NCBI GenBank assembly: GCA_015056945.1
Contig: SVFH01000009.1
Coordinates: forward strand, 43,260 to 107,259
Length of the DNA: 64,000 nucleotides
Reading direction: 5' to 3'
Origin: Lachnospiraceae bacterium
GTDB taxonomy: Bacteria; Bacillota; Clostridia; Lachnospirales; Lachnospiraceae
A program made the position numbers and the translations under genes. Below the pieces are notes generated by a model, which was not told where the DNA came from, made no database searches, and saw nothing but the letters and a program-made list of their open reading frames with translations. Shown here piece after piece: positions 54,217 to 62,551 of this stretch; within the stretch, counting starts at the first letter, position 1, and every line of letters begins with the position of its first letter.

Positions 54217-55174
54217 TCTTTTCTTCCTCCGATTTATTCTGTAATGTGTGTAACGTTTTCATAATAGCCTCATAGGCTTCCTGCGGGTCTGTAATCTGCA
54301 ACGTTGCCTTCTCCATCGGACAGATATCATCCCCTGTTCGGTTGATGATGTTCTCCACGCATTTGCCGTAAGAAACATCGATTGTTCCGTCTGCATACAG
54401 CAGCTCCAATGCCGGTTTACTGATGACTTCCGTATAAAGCTTTGTCACCTTTCCCCGAATCAGAAGAAATGCCGCTGCCCTCCCGATAACTTTATCAACA
54501 ACCTGACTTCCTTCCATCAGTCCCGGGTCTTTTTGCAACAGCTCTAACATAGGCGCAACGCCTCTTTTGTGTGATTTATGTATCCGCTTGCCCTTTTTAC
54601 AGACAAACGTATTATCCTCCCCAAGCAGATTCTGACAACTGCAGCGATAGAAACGCAAGGTCGCCTGCATGAGTAACGGAAAGATAATCAACTGCAGAAC
54701 AATCCCCACACTTCCAAATGTAATTGCTTGTGCAAACATTTGCAGTGAAAGCCCTTTTACCTGAAATCCGAACACCATAACCGCCAATGCAATCAGAAAG
54801 ACAAACCTTCCCGCAATCATCGCCAAAATCAGGGAGGAATAAATTCTGACCATGTCTTTCTTTCGTCTGAAAAGACGGTAAAATATCCCTATACAAAACC
54901 CGTAAGCGCCTAATTCCAAAACCATAAATGCAAGACGCAACGCACTCGGCATCCCCGTGAGCAAAAAACTGAGCACCGGTGCCATCAATCCAACCGCCAA
55001 CCCTAAAACCGGTCCGCAAATAACGCCGCACAGAAACACGGGCAAATGCATCGGTAAAAGATATTTGCCAATATCGGGAAGCGGCAAAAAATGAAACACC
55101 GCCGGTATCAAAACTGCCAAAGCAAGCATTGCCGCCGCAAGCGTCAGCCTTAAAGTCTTATTCTGTATCTGCAT
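54209..55174 (-). CDS. Fusion of an ECF transporter S-component-like membrane domain with DUF1893
   Basis: 321 residues. Residues 1-180 form five or six membrane helices with LTLAAAMLALAVLIPAVFHF and HLPVFLCGVICGPVLGLAVG, as in vitamin-uptake S-components. From about 195 a soluble DUF1893 domain follows: FVCKKGKRIHKSHKRGVAPM, VVDKVIGRAAAFLLIRGKV, YTEVISKPALELLYADGTID, IINRTGDDICPMEK. DUF1893 has a deaminase-like fold by structural work on a Thermotoga member, from memory. Such a fusion could bind or modify the imported ligand inside the cell. No EcfA/EcfT genes are adjacent. AGGAG precedes the ATG. Confidence 0.85.
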   Translation of the reverse strand: MQIQNKTLRLTLAAAMLALAVLIPAVFHFLPLPDIGKYLLPMHLPVFLCGVICGPVLGLAVGLMAPVLSFLLTGMPSALRLAFMVLELGAYGFCIGIFYRLFRRKKDMVRIYSSLILAMIAGRFVFLIALAVMVFGFQVKGLSLQMFAQAITFGSVGIVLQLIIFPLLMQATLRFYRCSCQNLLGEDNTFVCKKGKRIHKSHKRGVAPMLELLQKDPGLMEGSQVVDKVIGRAAAFLLIRGKVTKLYTEVISKPALELLYADGTIDVSYGKCVENIINRTGDDICPMEKATLQITDPQEAYEAIMKTLHTLQNKSEEEKNG

Positions 55175-55216
55175 AAGCTCTCCTGTCTGCGAAAAAGATG
55201 TTCAAGCATTCAGTCC

Positions 55217-55906
55217 TTAATCACTTCTTCGTCGCCCGAATAAAAGAAACATACGCAAGAGTTGCAATGCCGTTGCAAGTGTCGCCGTTACATATGTCAT
55301 GGCGGCTGCATTTAACACCTTTCTTGCCCCTGTGATTTCTTCTCCTATCAGAATAGCATTCTCTTTCAAAAAGTGCAAGGCTCTGACGGAGGCATTAAAT
55401 TCAACCGGTAACGTTACCATCTGGAACACAAGAATTGCAGAGAAAAGCAATATTCCGAAATGTACCAGATTCATCGAACCGAGCAGAATTCCAATCAGAA
55501 TCAGCGGCCAGGATAGAAACGAGCCGAAATTTGCTACAGGAACCAGTACTGAACGTAATCTTAGGGCCAGATATCCTTCATGGTCCTGAATCGCATGTCC
55601 GCACTCATGTGCCGCCACACCGATTGCTGCAACCGAATCCGATGCATACACAGCCTCAGATAAATATACTGTTTTCGTACGCGGATCATAATGGTCCGTC
55701 AGATTTCCGTTCGTTTCTTCCACTCCCACATCATAGACTCCGGCATATTCGAGAATCAGCTGTGCAATCCTTGCTGCACTATGTCCGCCCGCATTGCGCA
55801 TTTTACTGTAAATTCGATAAGTTCTGCTTACATTAGCACTTGCGATGGCACACAATGCAATTCCTAGTAAAACCAGCCAAAACGTTCTGTCATAAAAGAA
55901 AAACAT
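55217..55906 (-). CDS. YugP-type membrane zinc metallopeptidase
   Basis: 229 residues. An N-terminal helix, then the zinc site AAHECGHAIQDHEGY (HExxH variant HECGH, about residue 98), preceded by VYLSEAVYASDSVAAIGV, and three further helices. This is the neutral zinc metallopeptidase family represented by YugP. Substrate unknown, probably membrane proteins. The ATG at 55906 is eight bases after AAGGAG; the frame opens three codons earlier with GTG. Lies 42 bases upstream of the ECF-S/DUF1893 gene in the same direction. Confidence 0.9.
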   Translation of the reverse strand: MFFFYDRTFWLVLLGIALCAIASANVSRTYRIYSKMRNAGGHSAARIAQLILEYAGVYDVGVEETNGNLTDHYDPRTKTVYLSEAVYASDSVAAIGVAAHECGHAIQDHEGYLALRLRSVLVPVANFGSFLSWPLILIGILLGSMNLVHFGILLFSAILVFQMVTLPVEFNASVRALHFLKENAILIGEEITGARKVLNAAAMTYVTATLATALQLLRMFLLFGRRRSD

Positions 55907-55937
55907 TTTCAACACTCCTTCTCAGATTACTCTGAGA

Positions 55938-56621
55938 TTAGGATATCCGAAACGTACGTAAATATTCTTTTTGTTCGGTTGTGAGCCGATAGCTTTCAAC
56001 ACTTTTTTGAATGGTTTTATTATGTACCCATTTCGGCATACATTTCCGTTCGATAAAAGGAATTACAGCATCCCATTGCTTGGCAAGTGCTGTGGCAAAA
56101 TACCATGCCTGCATCATTTGCACATAATATTCTTCCGAAACAATCGATGCAACACGCGCCGGATATTCCGGCTTGAATTCTTCGTCTAAGAAATAAGAAA
56201 GCAGCATTCCGATTGCATAACGCACCGTATATGTCTCCCCTGATGTAAACCACTTATCGATAAAAGGAAGGAGTCTCTCCGGATTCTTTTTGAACACTTT
56301 AGGCCGAAGCATATCACAGGTCGCCCAATTATCAATGTAAGGCAGAAACTCATCCAGCTTCTCCAGACAAAAATCTATATCCTTACTCTCACAAAGAATA
56401 AATCCATGAAGATTGTTCTCCTCATAATAACGATGCGGCAGTTCCTTCATAAACACATCTGCGTCTTCGCTTTTGGCAAACGTTTTAGCATACTTTCGTA
56501 ACGCAGGAGTACGAACTCCGATAATCACATCCGGTGAAATCGTTGGCATCAATGCCGCATGAAACTCTTTATAAGATAAATCCTGCATCGCAAATAACTC
56601 TTTTTCTACTCTATCCAACAT
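55938..56621 (-). CDS. AlkD-type DNA alkylation repair protein
   Basis: 227 residues, all-helical HEAT-like repeat protein. MPTISPDVIIGVRTPALRKYAK, EENNLHGFILCE, IDNWATCDMLRPKVF and YAIGMLLSYFLDEEF are typical of AlkD-like glycosylases, which remove N3- and N7-alkylpurines without flipping the base. The catalytic Asp is probably that of NWATCD. AGGAG precedes the ATG. It stands 22 bases before the YugP-type gene (measured to the frame opening) and may be cotranscribed. Confidence 0.9.
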   Translation of the reverse strand: MLDRVEKELFAMQDLSYKEFHAALMPTISPDVIIGVRTPALRKYAKTFAKSEDADVFMKELPHRYYEENNLHGFILCESKDIDFCLEKLDEFLPYIDNWATCDMLRPKVFKKNPERLLPFIDKWFTSGETYTVRYAIGMLLSYFLDEEFKPEYPARVASIVSEEYYVQMMQAWYFATALAKQWDAVIPFIERKCMPKWVHNKTIQKSVESYRLTTEQKEYLRTFRIS

Positions 56622-56690
56622 ATCTCCTCCGATTTCCTACATCGAATTAATTTACCGGATGATAACGCCATAATCATTCCGGTTCACACA

Positions 56691-57128
56691 TTAATACTCT
56701 CCTGCTTGTCTTTGTTGTAATAACGCATTCAGCTTTGCCGCTCTGCTTCTGATTACACAATAAATGACTGCCCAGATAATCAGATAACCGACCACAAAAA
56801 TCACCGTAAAAATAAGAAGCGGCATCCACCCGTCCTGCAACCAGTCGTTAAACAGATACGTCACCAGATAGGCAACATACAGGACAATGCCATGTATCAG
56901 AATGGCCATCGGCAGAGGCAAACGTTCTACCTTATATATCGCATTCAAACCACCTGCCAAAAAAGCGAGCATGGCAATGCTGAAAATACCGGTACACACC
57001 TGATTCACGGTTAATGTATTTAGCACCCCGCCTTTTTGCATTCCCATATATACAGCCGCCAAAGCAAGGGGACCAAACCCGCAGGCAATAAAGCCACGCA
57101 GAAAAAACTCTTTTACGAACTCTTTCAT
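56691..57128 (-). CDS. DUF3021 membrane protein
   Basis: 145 residues with four membrane helices. DUF3021 proteins typically lie next to LytTR regulators and act as their membrane inhibitors or partners (LytTR regulatory systems). Here the ATG overlaps the stop of the LytTR gene by one base (TGATG), giving translational coupling. It closes the four-gene cassette ABC ATPase, permease, LytTR, DUF3021. Confidence 0.88.
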   Translation of the reverse strand: MKEFVKEFFLRGFIACGFGPLALAAVYMGMQKGGVLNTLTVNQVCTGIFSIAMLAFLAGGLNAIYKVERLPLPMAILIHGIVLYVAYLVTYLFNDWLQDGWMPLLIFTVIFVVGYLIIWAVIYCVIRSRAAKLNALLQQRQAGEY

Positions 57129-57568
57129 CAATTTTCATACCTCCTTCTGATTTCCGCAAAGCAACGTCTGGAAACATATTCCCGATACCCGCACCGAAAT
57201 ACGGCATCCACTCCGCCGCTAAACATCGCATCGAATCGGGCGATGCGATGTTCATTCGCAAGTGTAGATTTATTAATCCTGATAAAATATGACGGCAGCA
57301 ACGTTTCCAAATCACGCAGTCTGTCCTGAATACGATATTGTTTTCCGGCGGAATCAATTACAATCACTTTTCTGTCAATGATTGTAATACACTCAATCTC
57401 GTCAAATGAAAGTTTGCGCATTTCATCTTCTCCATGCCCCATCAAACCGTCCGCACCGGAGAAATGTAACACCAGATCTTCTATCTGCTTTGTCAACGAG
57501 GAGGGTTCGTGCACAATTGCAATGACTTCCTCTTCTGCCTTTTTATCTATTACAAGTTTGTATTTCAT
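57128..57568 (-). CDS. LytTR-domain transcription regulator
   Basis: 146 residues. The C-terminal LytTR DNA-binding domain is seen as KQYRIQDRLRDLETLLPSYF, IRINKSTLANEHRIARFDAM and GGVDAVFRCGYREYVSRRCF. The N-terminal 40 residues are a short dimerisation-type region, not a receiver, so phosphorylation is not involved. Control is probably by the DUF3021 membrane protein encoded next. Lies 12 bases after the ABC permease gene and probably regulates the whole cassette. Confidence 0.93.
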   Translation of the reverse strand: MKYKLVIDKKAEEEVIAIVHEPSSLTKQIEDLVLHFSGADGLMGHGEDEMRKLSFDEIECITIIDRKVIVIDSAGKQYRIQDRLRDLETLLPSYFIRINKSTLANEHRIARFDAMFSGGVDAVFRCGYREYVSRRCFAEIRRRYEN

Positions 57569-57580
57569 TCCACCCTATCC

Positions 57581-58312
57581 TTACTGTTTTTTTCTTTGTC
57601 CAAGGAAGGCAAGTACGGCAATTACCGTTGCTGCAACTGCATATAGAAGAACCGGTAGCGCATGCGAAACCGCCGTCTCTAAGTCTCCTTGAAACAATGC
57701 CTGTTCCATCTTCACAGCGTGAAGAAAAGGAAGTGCTTTGGCTATTTTCTCAAACATACCACCCACAAGATTGATATCGAACCATACACCGGAAAGCCAT
57801 GCTGAAAGGTTGGTAAGCAAGGCGCCGCAAATACCTCCGACCTGCTTCACACCCAAAAGGCTACCGCATAAAAGCCCCAATGCAATGTTGAAAACAGCCA
57901 TGGGAATCATCCCTATTATAGCATATAAAATATGTACACCAAAAGTCAATCCCAAAGGCAATGCCACAAAGTAACATATTACTGCCTGTCCCACTGCAAT
58001 AGGCAGAATCGGAAGCATATATCCCAGAATAAATTCAATGTCGGTTAAGGGGGAGGTGTACAGTCTTTGTAAAAGTGCACTTTCACGATCCTTTGCCACC
58101 AGTGTTGCAGAGAATAGTGTCATGAAAGACAGACCGAATATCGTAATTCCCGGTGTCAACGTATCAATCTCAAACATGCTTACGGGAATATTGGCCTGAA
58201 TTGCACTTAAAAGCAATAACAGAACCACCGGAAAACCAAGGCCGAAGAACATCGTAAGCGGATCTCTTAGAATCTCCGTTGCGCATCTTTTTGCAAAAGT
58301 CATCATTCTCAT
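57581..58312 (-). CDS. ABC-2-type transporter permease
   Basis: 243 residues with six membrane helices. FAKRCATEILRDPLTMFFGL at the N-terminus and RLYTSPLTDIEFILGYMLPI in the second part are typical of ABC-2 (daunorubicin/bacitracin-type) permeases. It overlaps the ATPase gene by four bases. The substrate could be a drug, bacteriocin or lipid; a self-protection role is inferred from the LytTR/DUF3021 neighbours. Confidence 0.9.
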   Translation of the reverse strand: MRMMTFAKRCATEILRDPLTMFFGLGFPVVLLLLLSAIQANIPVSMFEIDTLTPGITIFGLSFMTLFSATLVAKDRESALLQRLYTSPLTDIEFILGYMLPILPIAVGQAVICYFVALPLGLTFGVHILYAIIGMIPMAVFNIALGLLCGSLLGVKQVGGICGALLTNLSAWLSGVWFDINLVGGMFEKIAKALPFLHAVKMEQALFQGDLETAVSHALPVLLYAVAATVIAVLAFLGQRKKQ

Positions 58313-59037
58313 AACGTTCCCTCCTTCACAATCGAAACAAATGCCGATTCAAAATCACTGCATCCTGCCTTTTCTTTTATCTCTTCTGCCGTTCCTACCG
58401 CCAGAAGATTACCACTTTTCATAATGCCGATGCGGTCTGAAAGTGCTTCCGCCTCTTCCATGTAATGCGTTGTTAATATCATTGTAATCTTCCCTTTTAA
58501 GGTCCGGATCACATCCCACAATTCGTGCCTTGCAATCACATCCAGTCCAAGTGTCGGTTCATCCAAAAACAGAACCTCCGGTTCACTAATCAGCGCCATC
58601 GCGATACTCACCCGACGCTGCCATCCGCCGGATAACTTACCTGCCCTTCTCTTCATCACTTCGTCCAGATGAAACTGTGCCGCTAATGCTTCCACTCTTT
58701 GCTTTGTTTTTTCTTTTGAGAATCCGTGAATACCGCAAATCAGTTCCAAATTCTCTTTGACGGAAAGATTCGGTGCAACGGCTGTTTCCTGCGGCGACAC
58801 ACCGATTAACGCTTTTACCTGACCCGGTTGCTTCGTAATACTGTTCTCCCCGATAAACGCATCCCCTCCGGTGGGTTTTGTCAGACAGGTCAGCATTTTA
58901 ATGGTGGTAGTCTTGCCCGCACCGTTTACACCAAGCAGCGAGAATAATTCTCCCGCTCCAATCTCTAAGCTTATCTGATTTACAGCTGTGACATCTTTAT
59001 ATCTTTTCTCCAGTTCCTTTATTCTGATTTCCTGCAT
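58309..59037 (-). CDS. ABC transporter ATP-binding protein
   Basis: 242 residues. Walker A GVNGAGKTTT, Q-loop IGVSPQETAV, signature LSGGWQRRVSIAMAL, Walker B VLFLDEPTLGLD and the H-loop LTTHYME are all intact, as in DrrA/CcmA-type exporters. The ATG at 59037 has AAGGAG seven bases upstream; the frame is open 32 codons more, without a ribosome site. First gene of the cassette with permease, LytTR and DUF3021. Confidence 0.95.
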   Translation of the reverse strand: MQEIRIKELEKRYKDVTAVNQISLEIGAGELFSLLGVNGAGKTTTIKMLTCLTKPTGGDAFIGENSITKQPGQVKALIGVSPQETAVAPNLSVKENLELICGIHGFSKEKTKQRVEALAAQFHLDEVMKRRAGKLSGGWQRRVSIAMALISEPEVLFLDEPTLGLDVIARHELWDVIRTLKGKITMILTTHYMEEAEALSDRIGIMKSGNLLAVGTAEEIKEKAGCSDFESAFVSIVKEGTL

Positions 59038-59201
59038 ATGTGCACTCCTTTCTGTTTCGGTTCTCCTGTTGAGTGCATCATAACAAAAAAGAACAGACAA
59101 ATGTTGATTTTTGTCTGTTCGGTCATTTTTCATGTCTTATCGGTTGTTCTTCACTTCTCCTGCCTCTGTCACATAAGCCTCCTTGGCATATCAGTACCCA
59201 T

Positions 59202-59786
59202 TTATATAAAACTCGTAATAAAAATCTCAAGCCCGATTCCAATCAGAATCAAGCCGCCAAGAATTCCGGCTTTCCCGGCAAGCTTAGTCCCTGCTTTTTT
59301 ACCGATTGCAAGACCTGCAAAACAGATGATAAAAGTGACCGCCCCAATCAACAGACAGGCAAGCAAAGCTTCCATGCAGTTGTATTCGGAAATGGTAAAA
59401 CCAACGGAAAGCGCATCAATGGAAGTTGCAATTCCCTGCAGCAGAAGACCTTTGAATCCGACTCCGGGCTTCTCATCATCCGCTCCTTTGTTTTTGACAC
59501 CTTCATACAGCATTTTGCCGCCGATATATCCAAGCAGCAGTAATGCAATCCAAGGAATACACTTCTCAAACACGCCAAATATTCTTGCTATGGTTGCGAC
59601 ACATATCCAGCCAATCATCGGCATAGCAAACTGAAACCCTGCAAAGACACCGGCCACACCGGCCATCTTCGATGCTTTCATCTTCGGCTCATTCAGACCG
59701 TTTGCAAGCGATACTGAGAAGGCGTCCATGGCAAGACCTGCCCCCAATAAAATACTTTTAATAAAAAAAGCAATTCCTAAATTCAT
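59202..59786 (-). CDS. mntP: Manganese efflux pump MntP
   Basis: 194 residues with six membrane helices and two repeats, each with an Asp-containing motif: GLAMDAFSVSLANGL and IATSIDALSVGFTI. This is the MntP (YebN) family, which exports Mn(II). The leader (59787-59995) holds a yybP-ykoY riboswitch and a terminator, which fits the known manganese control of mntP. GGAGATTG precedes the ATG. Confidence 0.95.
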   Translation of the reverse strand: MNLGIAFFIKSILLGAGLAMDAFSVSLANGLNEPKMKASKMAGVAGVFAGFQFAMPMIGWICVATIARIFGVFEKCIPWIALLLLGYIGGKMLYEGVKNKGADDEKPGVGFKGLLLQGIATSIDALSVGFTISEYNCMEALLACLLIGAVTFIICFAGLAIGKKAGTKLAGKAGILGGLILIGIGLEIFITSFI

Positions 59787-59830
59787 TTCACAATCTCCTG
59801 TTTTTCACTTTTTTTGAAATAACTATAACG

Positions 59831-59868
59831 TAAAAAATCCAAGTACAGTCGCGAAACCATACTTGGAT
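59831..59868 (-). terminator. Riboswitch expression-platform terminator
   Basis: On the minus strand ATCCAAGTA pairs perfectly with TACTTGGAT, followed by TTTTTTA. It lies between the aptamer and mntP. Manganese binding is expected to prevent its formation. Confidence 0.9.
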
Positions 59869-59910
59869 ATCTATTCAAAATATATAGACTTCATGCATAG
59901 TTTCACTACA

Positions 59911-59992
59911 CATGAGTCTCGCAATTTAAAACAAGCCAGACCAAAAGGTCAGTATGTTGACTTGCTACGCAGAACGCTTGCTACTCCCTCAT
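59911..59992 (-). promoter_or_regulatory. yybP-ykoY (manganese) riboswitch aptamer
   Basis: Reading the minus strand: CATGAG closes with CTCATG (P1); inside are GGGAGTAGC and GCGAGA, the conserved signatures of this aptamer, with an internal hairpin TGACCTTTTGGTCTGG. It stands directly before a terminator and mntP, the classic target. The 313-base stretch 59787-60099 holds only this element and its terminator; the remainder shows nothing. Confidence 0.88.
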
Positions 59993-60099
59993 GGGATTTA
60001 TTGGTAACATTCTATCATTAAGATTCTCTTCTGTCAATCGCTGTTTCATTCCGCAGTTTTCGCCACTTTACATCCCCCTATGTTTTCTACCGAATACTC

Positions 60100-60570
60100 T
60101 TAATACTTGTATCGCATATCCGTATACCGATGCTCCTTCTCCACAAATCCAAGCTTGGCATAAATCGGATAGCCTTCCTTTGTTGCACTTAAATCTACTC
60201 TTCCAAGGCCGCGCTTCTTACCATAGTCAATCAGGTTCTGCATAAGCGCAGTACACAAGCCCCGGCCTCTGTATTCGGGTTCAGTAAACACGCTTAACAC
60301 CTCGCCGTAAATACCGTTTAACAGAATCGAATTTGCCGGCATCTCAATAATATGCAAATAGGCAACAGAAACGATTCTGTCTCCGTCTTTTGCCACGAAT
60401 GCAATCAGTTCATCACCCAGCTTCCTGTTAAAATAATCCGGGAGCTGTTTCTCCATACATTCTTTCTCGTATTCACTTACAGAACCGAAATCATCTTTCA
60501 TATATGCAATACGAAGTCTTACTAACTCATCAATATCCGCATGGGTTGCTTCTGCAAATAAAATACTCAT
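60100..60570 (-). CDS. GNAT-family N-acetyltransferase
   Basis: 156 residues, single GNAT domain. EVLSVFTEPEYRGRGLCTAL carries the acetyl-CoA pyrophosphate loop (RGRGLC), followed by VDLSATKEGYPIYAKLGFVE, the usual C-terminal pair of motifs. IAFVAKDGDRIVSVAYLHII forms the central sheet. Substrate unknown. AAGGAT precedes the ATG. Lies between the riboswitch unit and the HAAS-FtsW gene as a single gene. Confidence 0.9.
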   Translation of the reverse strand: MSILFAEATHADIDELVRLRIAYMKDDFGSVSEYEKECMEKQLPDYFNRKLGDELIAFVAKDGDRIVSVAYLHIIEMPANSILLNGIYGEVLSVFTEPEYRGRGLCTALMQNLIDYGKKRGLGRVDLSATKEGYPIYAKLGFVEKEHRYTDMRYKY

Positions 60571-60692
60571 CGTCCTTATCCTTCTTTCTTTTCTGCATTA
60601 TGTCAACCAATTGAATTATCACACCTGATACCGCCACAATCAGCATTCCAAACAAAATACCGATACAGGCACCTTTGGCATGAAACAATCAT

Positions 60693-60748
60693 AACATTTC
60701 AGGGAACTTTTTAACAGCCTCTCACTGCAAAAAGTTCCCTGAAATGTT
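60693..60748 (-). terminator. Long perfect hairpin after the HAAS-FtsW gene
   Basis: AACATTTCAGGGAACTTTTT pairs perfectly with its complement (60729-60748) around a 16-base loop: 20 bp of stem beginning directly after the stop codon on the minus strand. A T-run is missing on that strand (TTATGATTG), so it may act as an RNA-end protector or weak terminator. Confidence 0.5.
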
Positions 60749-60749
60749 T

Positions 60750-62129
60750 TTATATATGAATTGTAAAATTCTTTTTTATGGTGATTTTATCTGCATGAAT
60801 CATCTTCGGATACACATCCTTGTATCGGTATATGCTAAGCATGATTCCCACCAAAGCATAGCACAACAGAATATTACTTCTTCCCATTGAAAGAAACGGA
60901 AGAAATGAAGCCGCATAAGGAATCGCCCCCACTGCACTCAATATATTAATGACTATGTTGAGGGCAAGTATCATTCCGCAACCAAATCCCATTACCATTC
61001 CCAGCTCATTCTTCTGTCTGACCGATGTTCCAAAAACAGCAATCACAAGCACTACCATAAGTGCTATAACACCAACACCCGCAAGTATGCCGTAACTCCC
61101 CAGAATATAGGTAAAAATCAAATCTCCGTTAAAATCCGGCACGCTTTCGATTACATCTACCCCGCTTTTTCCTATCACTACACTATCCCGACATATATTC
61201 CTCAATACGTTCGTCAGATAGAAGCCGTCTCCCGACCCTGCGAGAAATGCTCGAATCCGCTCTGTCTGATAATCTTTTAGCATACCAAAGACATACATTC
61301 CGATCAGTGAAGCGGCAGGCAGCACTGCAAAACCACCCCATATTATGGCAATCGTTCTTTTTATGGGAAGCCGGAACCACCCTTTCCAAACTGCCGCGGT
61401 AAGCTGAATCACCATGCTGAGCAATATCATTCCTGTAACTACAATGTTTGGCATCTCAAACGTAATGATTACCGGAAGAATCATCCAAACCAAGACACTG
61501 ATGAATGCGCCGATTCCGCCATCGCGGTATTTGTAAAGAATGGCACCGTAAATCGGTACATAGAACATCATAAGCGCTGTAGCCGATATACTCAACGGGC
61601 CAATCCCGATACTGTAACGAAGACCGTTCACATCTCCTCCAAAGAAATCAAACAATCGAAGAACCTCGACAGCCAGTATTGATACAGCAATAAACTTCGC
61701 ATATTTGGCAAGAACAGTAAAATCGATAAAATAAATGATTCCCATCAGTCCAAATCCAGCGACAACGGCAACCACAAAATTCACAAAGGTTTCTCTATAA
61801 TTACCCGGTGCAATCGGCACAGCCAACCCTGAATTTATTTTACACAGAATACCAAAATGCACGAGAACTGCCAACATACTGATTAGTCCCACAATAAAGA
61901 CTAAATTCCATGCCATCCGCGGTTTATGGATTCTATCCAAAGAAATGCCTACGGAAACCGGATCTCCCATATCCGCAATTGCATGTTCCTCTGCTTCCTC
62001 ATATGACATTCCGTCAAGCTGATTGGCTTCTATCTGGCACTCAATATGACTTCTTATTTCTTCTTCAATGAAAGGTCGTGCTTTTTTACAACGTATCTGT
62101 GACAAAAGCTTCTCCAAATATGTTTCCAT
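60750..62129 (-). CDS. HAAS-domain/FtsW-RodA-type fusion membrane protein
   Basis: 459 residues. The first 75 residues form a HAAS (permease-prefix-like) helical domain: METYLEKLLSQIRCKKARPF, SYEEAEEHAIADMGDPVSVG. The rest has about ten to eleven helices of the SEDS family (FtsW/RodA/SpoVE): FFGGDVNGLRYSIGIGPLSI, then near the end LPFLSMGRSNILLCYALVGI. SEDS proteins polymerise glycan; the catalytic Asp region cannot be confirmed by eye. Such HAAS proteins are usually encoded beside PadR repressors, as here. The start overlaps the PadR gene's end closely (ATG 62129; PadR stop 62132). The pair may respond to envelope stress. Confidence 0.85.
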   Translation of the reverse strand: METYLEKLLSQIRCKKARPFIEEEIRSHIECQIEANQLDGMSYEEAEEHAIADMGDPVSVGISLDRIHKPRMAWNLVFIVGLISMLAVLVHFGILCKINSGLAVPIAPGNYRETFVNFVVAVVAGFGLMGIIYFIDFTVLAKYAKFIAVSILAVEVLRLFDFFGGDVNGLRYSIGIGPLSISATALMMFYVPIYGAILYKYRDGGIGAFISVLVWMILPVIITFEMPNIVVTGMILLSMVIQLTAAVWKGWFRLPIKRTIAIIWGGFAVLPAASLIGMYVFGMLKDYQTERIRAFLAGSGDGFYLTNVLRNICRDSVVIGKSGVDVIESVPDFNGDLIFTYILGSYGILAGVGVIALMVVLVIAVFGTSVRQKNELGMVMGFGCGMILALNIVINILSAVGAIPYAASFLPFLSMGRSNILLCYALVGIMLSIYRYKDVYPKMIHADKITIKKNFTIHI

Positions 62130-62131
62130 AC

Positions 62132-62461
62132 TTACACCCCCATCGCCAGAACATTGCTGACTGCTGTCTGGTATTCCTTCCATTCTGCTTTCTTGGCATC
62201 CAATATTTTCTTTCCTTCACGGGTAATGTGATAATACTTTCTGATTTTACCCGCATATTCCTGTTCATAAACTTCAAGCATCCCTTTCTCTTCCATGCCA
62301 TGTAACAGCGGATACAGGGTTCCCGCTTTCAACTCAAAGACGTTCTCGGAACGTTTGCGCAGCGTATCAATCATTTCATATCCGTACATATCTTTCTCGG
62401 AAAGAAGCTTTAATAAAAGCATCGTCATACTTCCCGACAGTAACGCTTTATCAACTGACAT
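62132..62461 (-). CDS. PadR-family transcription regulator
   Basis: 109 residues. Winged helix of PadR type: LKLLSEKDMYGYEMIDTLRK, AGTLYPLLHGMEEKGMLEVY, RKYYHITREGKKILDAKKAE. The ATG at 62461 follows AAGGAGG. A 19-base perfect palindrome overlaps its promoter, so autorepression is likely, with the HAAS-SEDS gene as co-target. The effector is unknown. Confidence 0.94.
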   Translation of the reverse strand: MSVDKALLSGSMTMLLLKLLSEKDMYGYEMIDTLRKRSENVFELKAGTLYPLLHGMEEKGMLEVYEQEYAGKIRKYYHITREGKKILDAKKAEWKEYQTAVSNVLAMGV

Positions 62462-62475
62462 TTTTATTTCCTCCT

Positions 62476-62524
62476 TATATAGATTATCTATATATAATAT
62501 ATATCGACAATCTATATATGTCAA
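62476..62524 (-). promoter_or_regulatory. PadR promoter with palindromic operator
   Basis: On the minus strand TTGACA (62519-62524), 17 bases, TATATT (62496-62501). Just downstream lies TATATAGAT-T-ATCTATATA (62476-62494), a perfect 19-base palindrome, and the half-site ATCTATATAT recurs at 62510-62519 within the promoter. Likely PadR binding sites. Confidence 0.78.
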
Positions 62525-62551
62525 GAGAATAAAGAATGTGCCTTACACATT

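Noticed and set aside
59038..59634. 198-codon open frame on the plus strand
   Set aside because: Antisense to mntP and to the intergenic space before it; no ribosome site.
60571..60692. Short minus-strand frame with one hydrophobic helix (GACIGILFGMLIVAVSGVII)
   Set aside because: A stop lies just before it and no ribosome site or start is seen; it may be a decayed membrane-protein end, but evidence is too thin to annotate.
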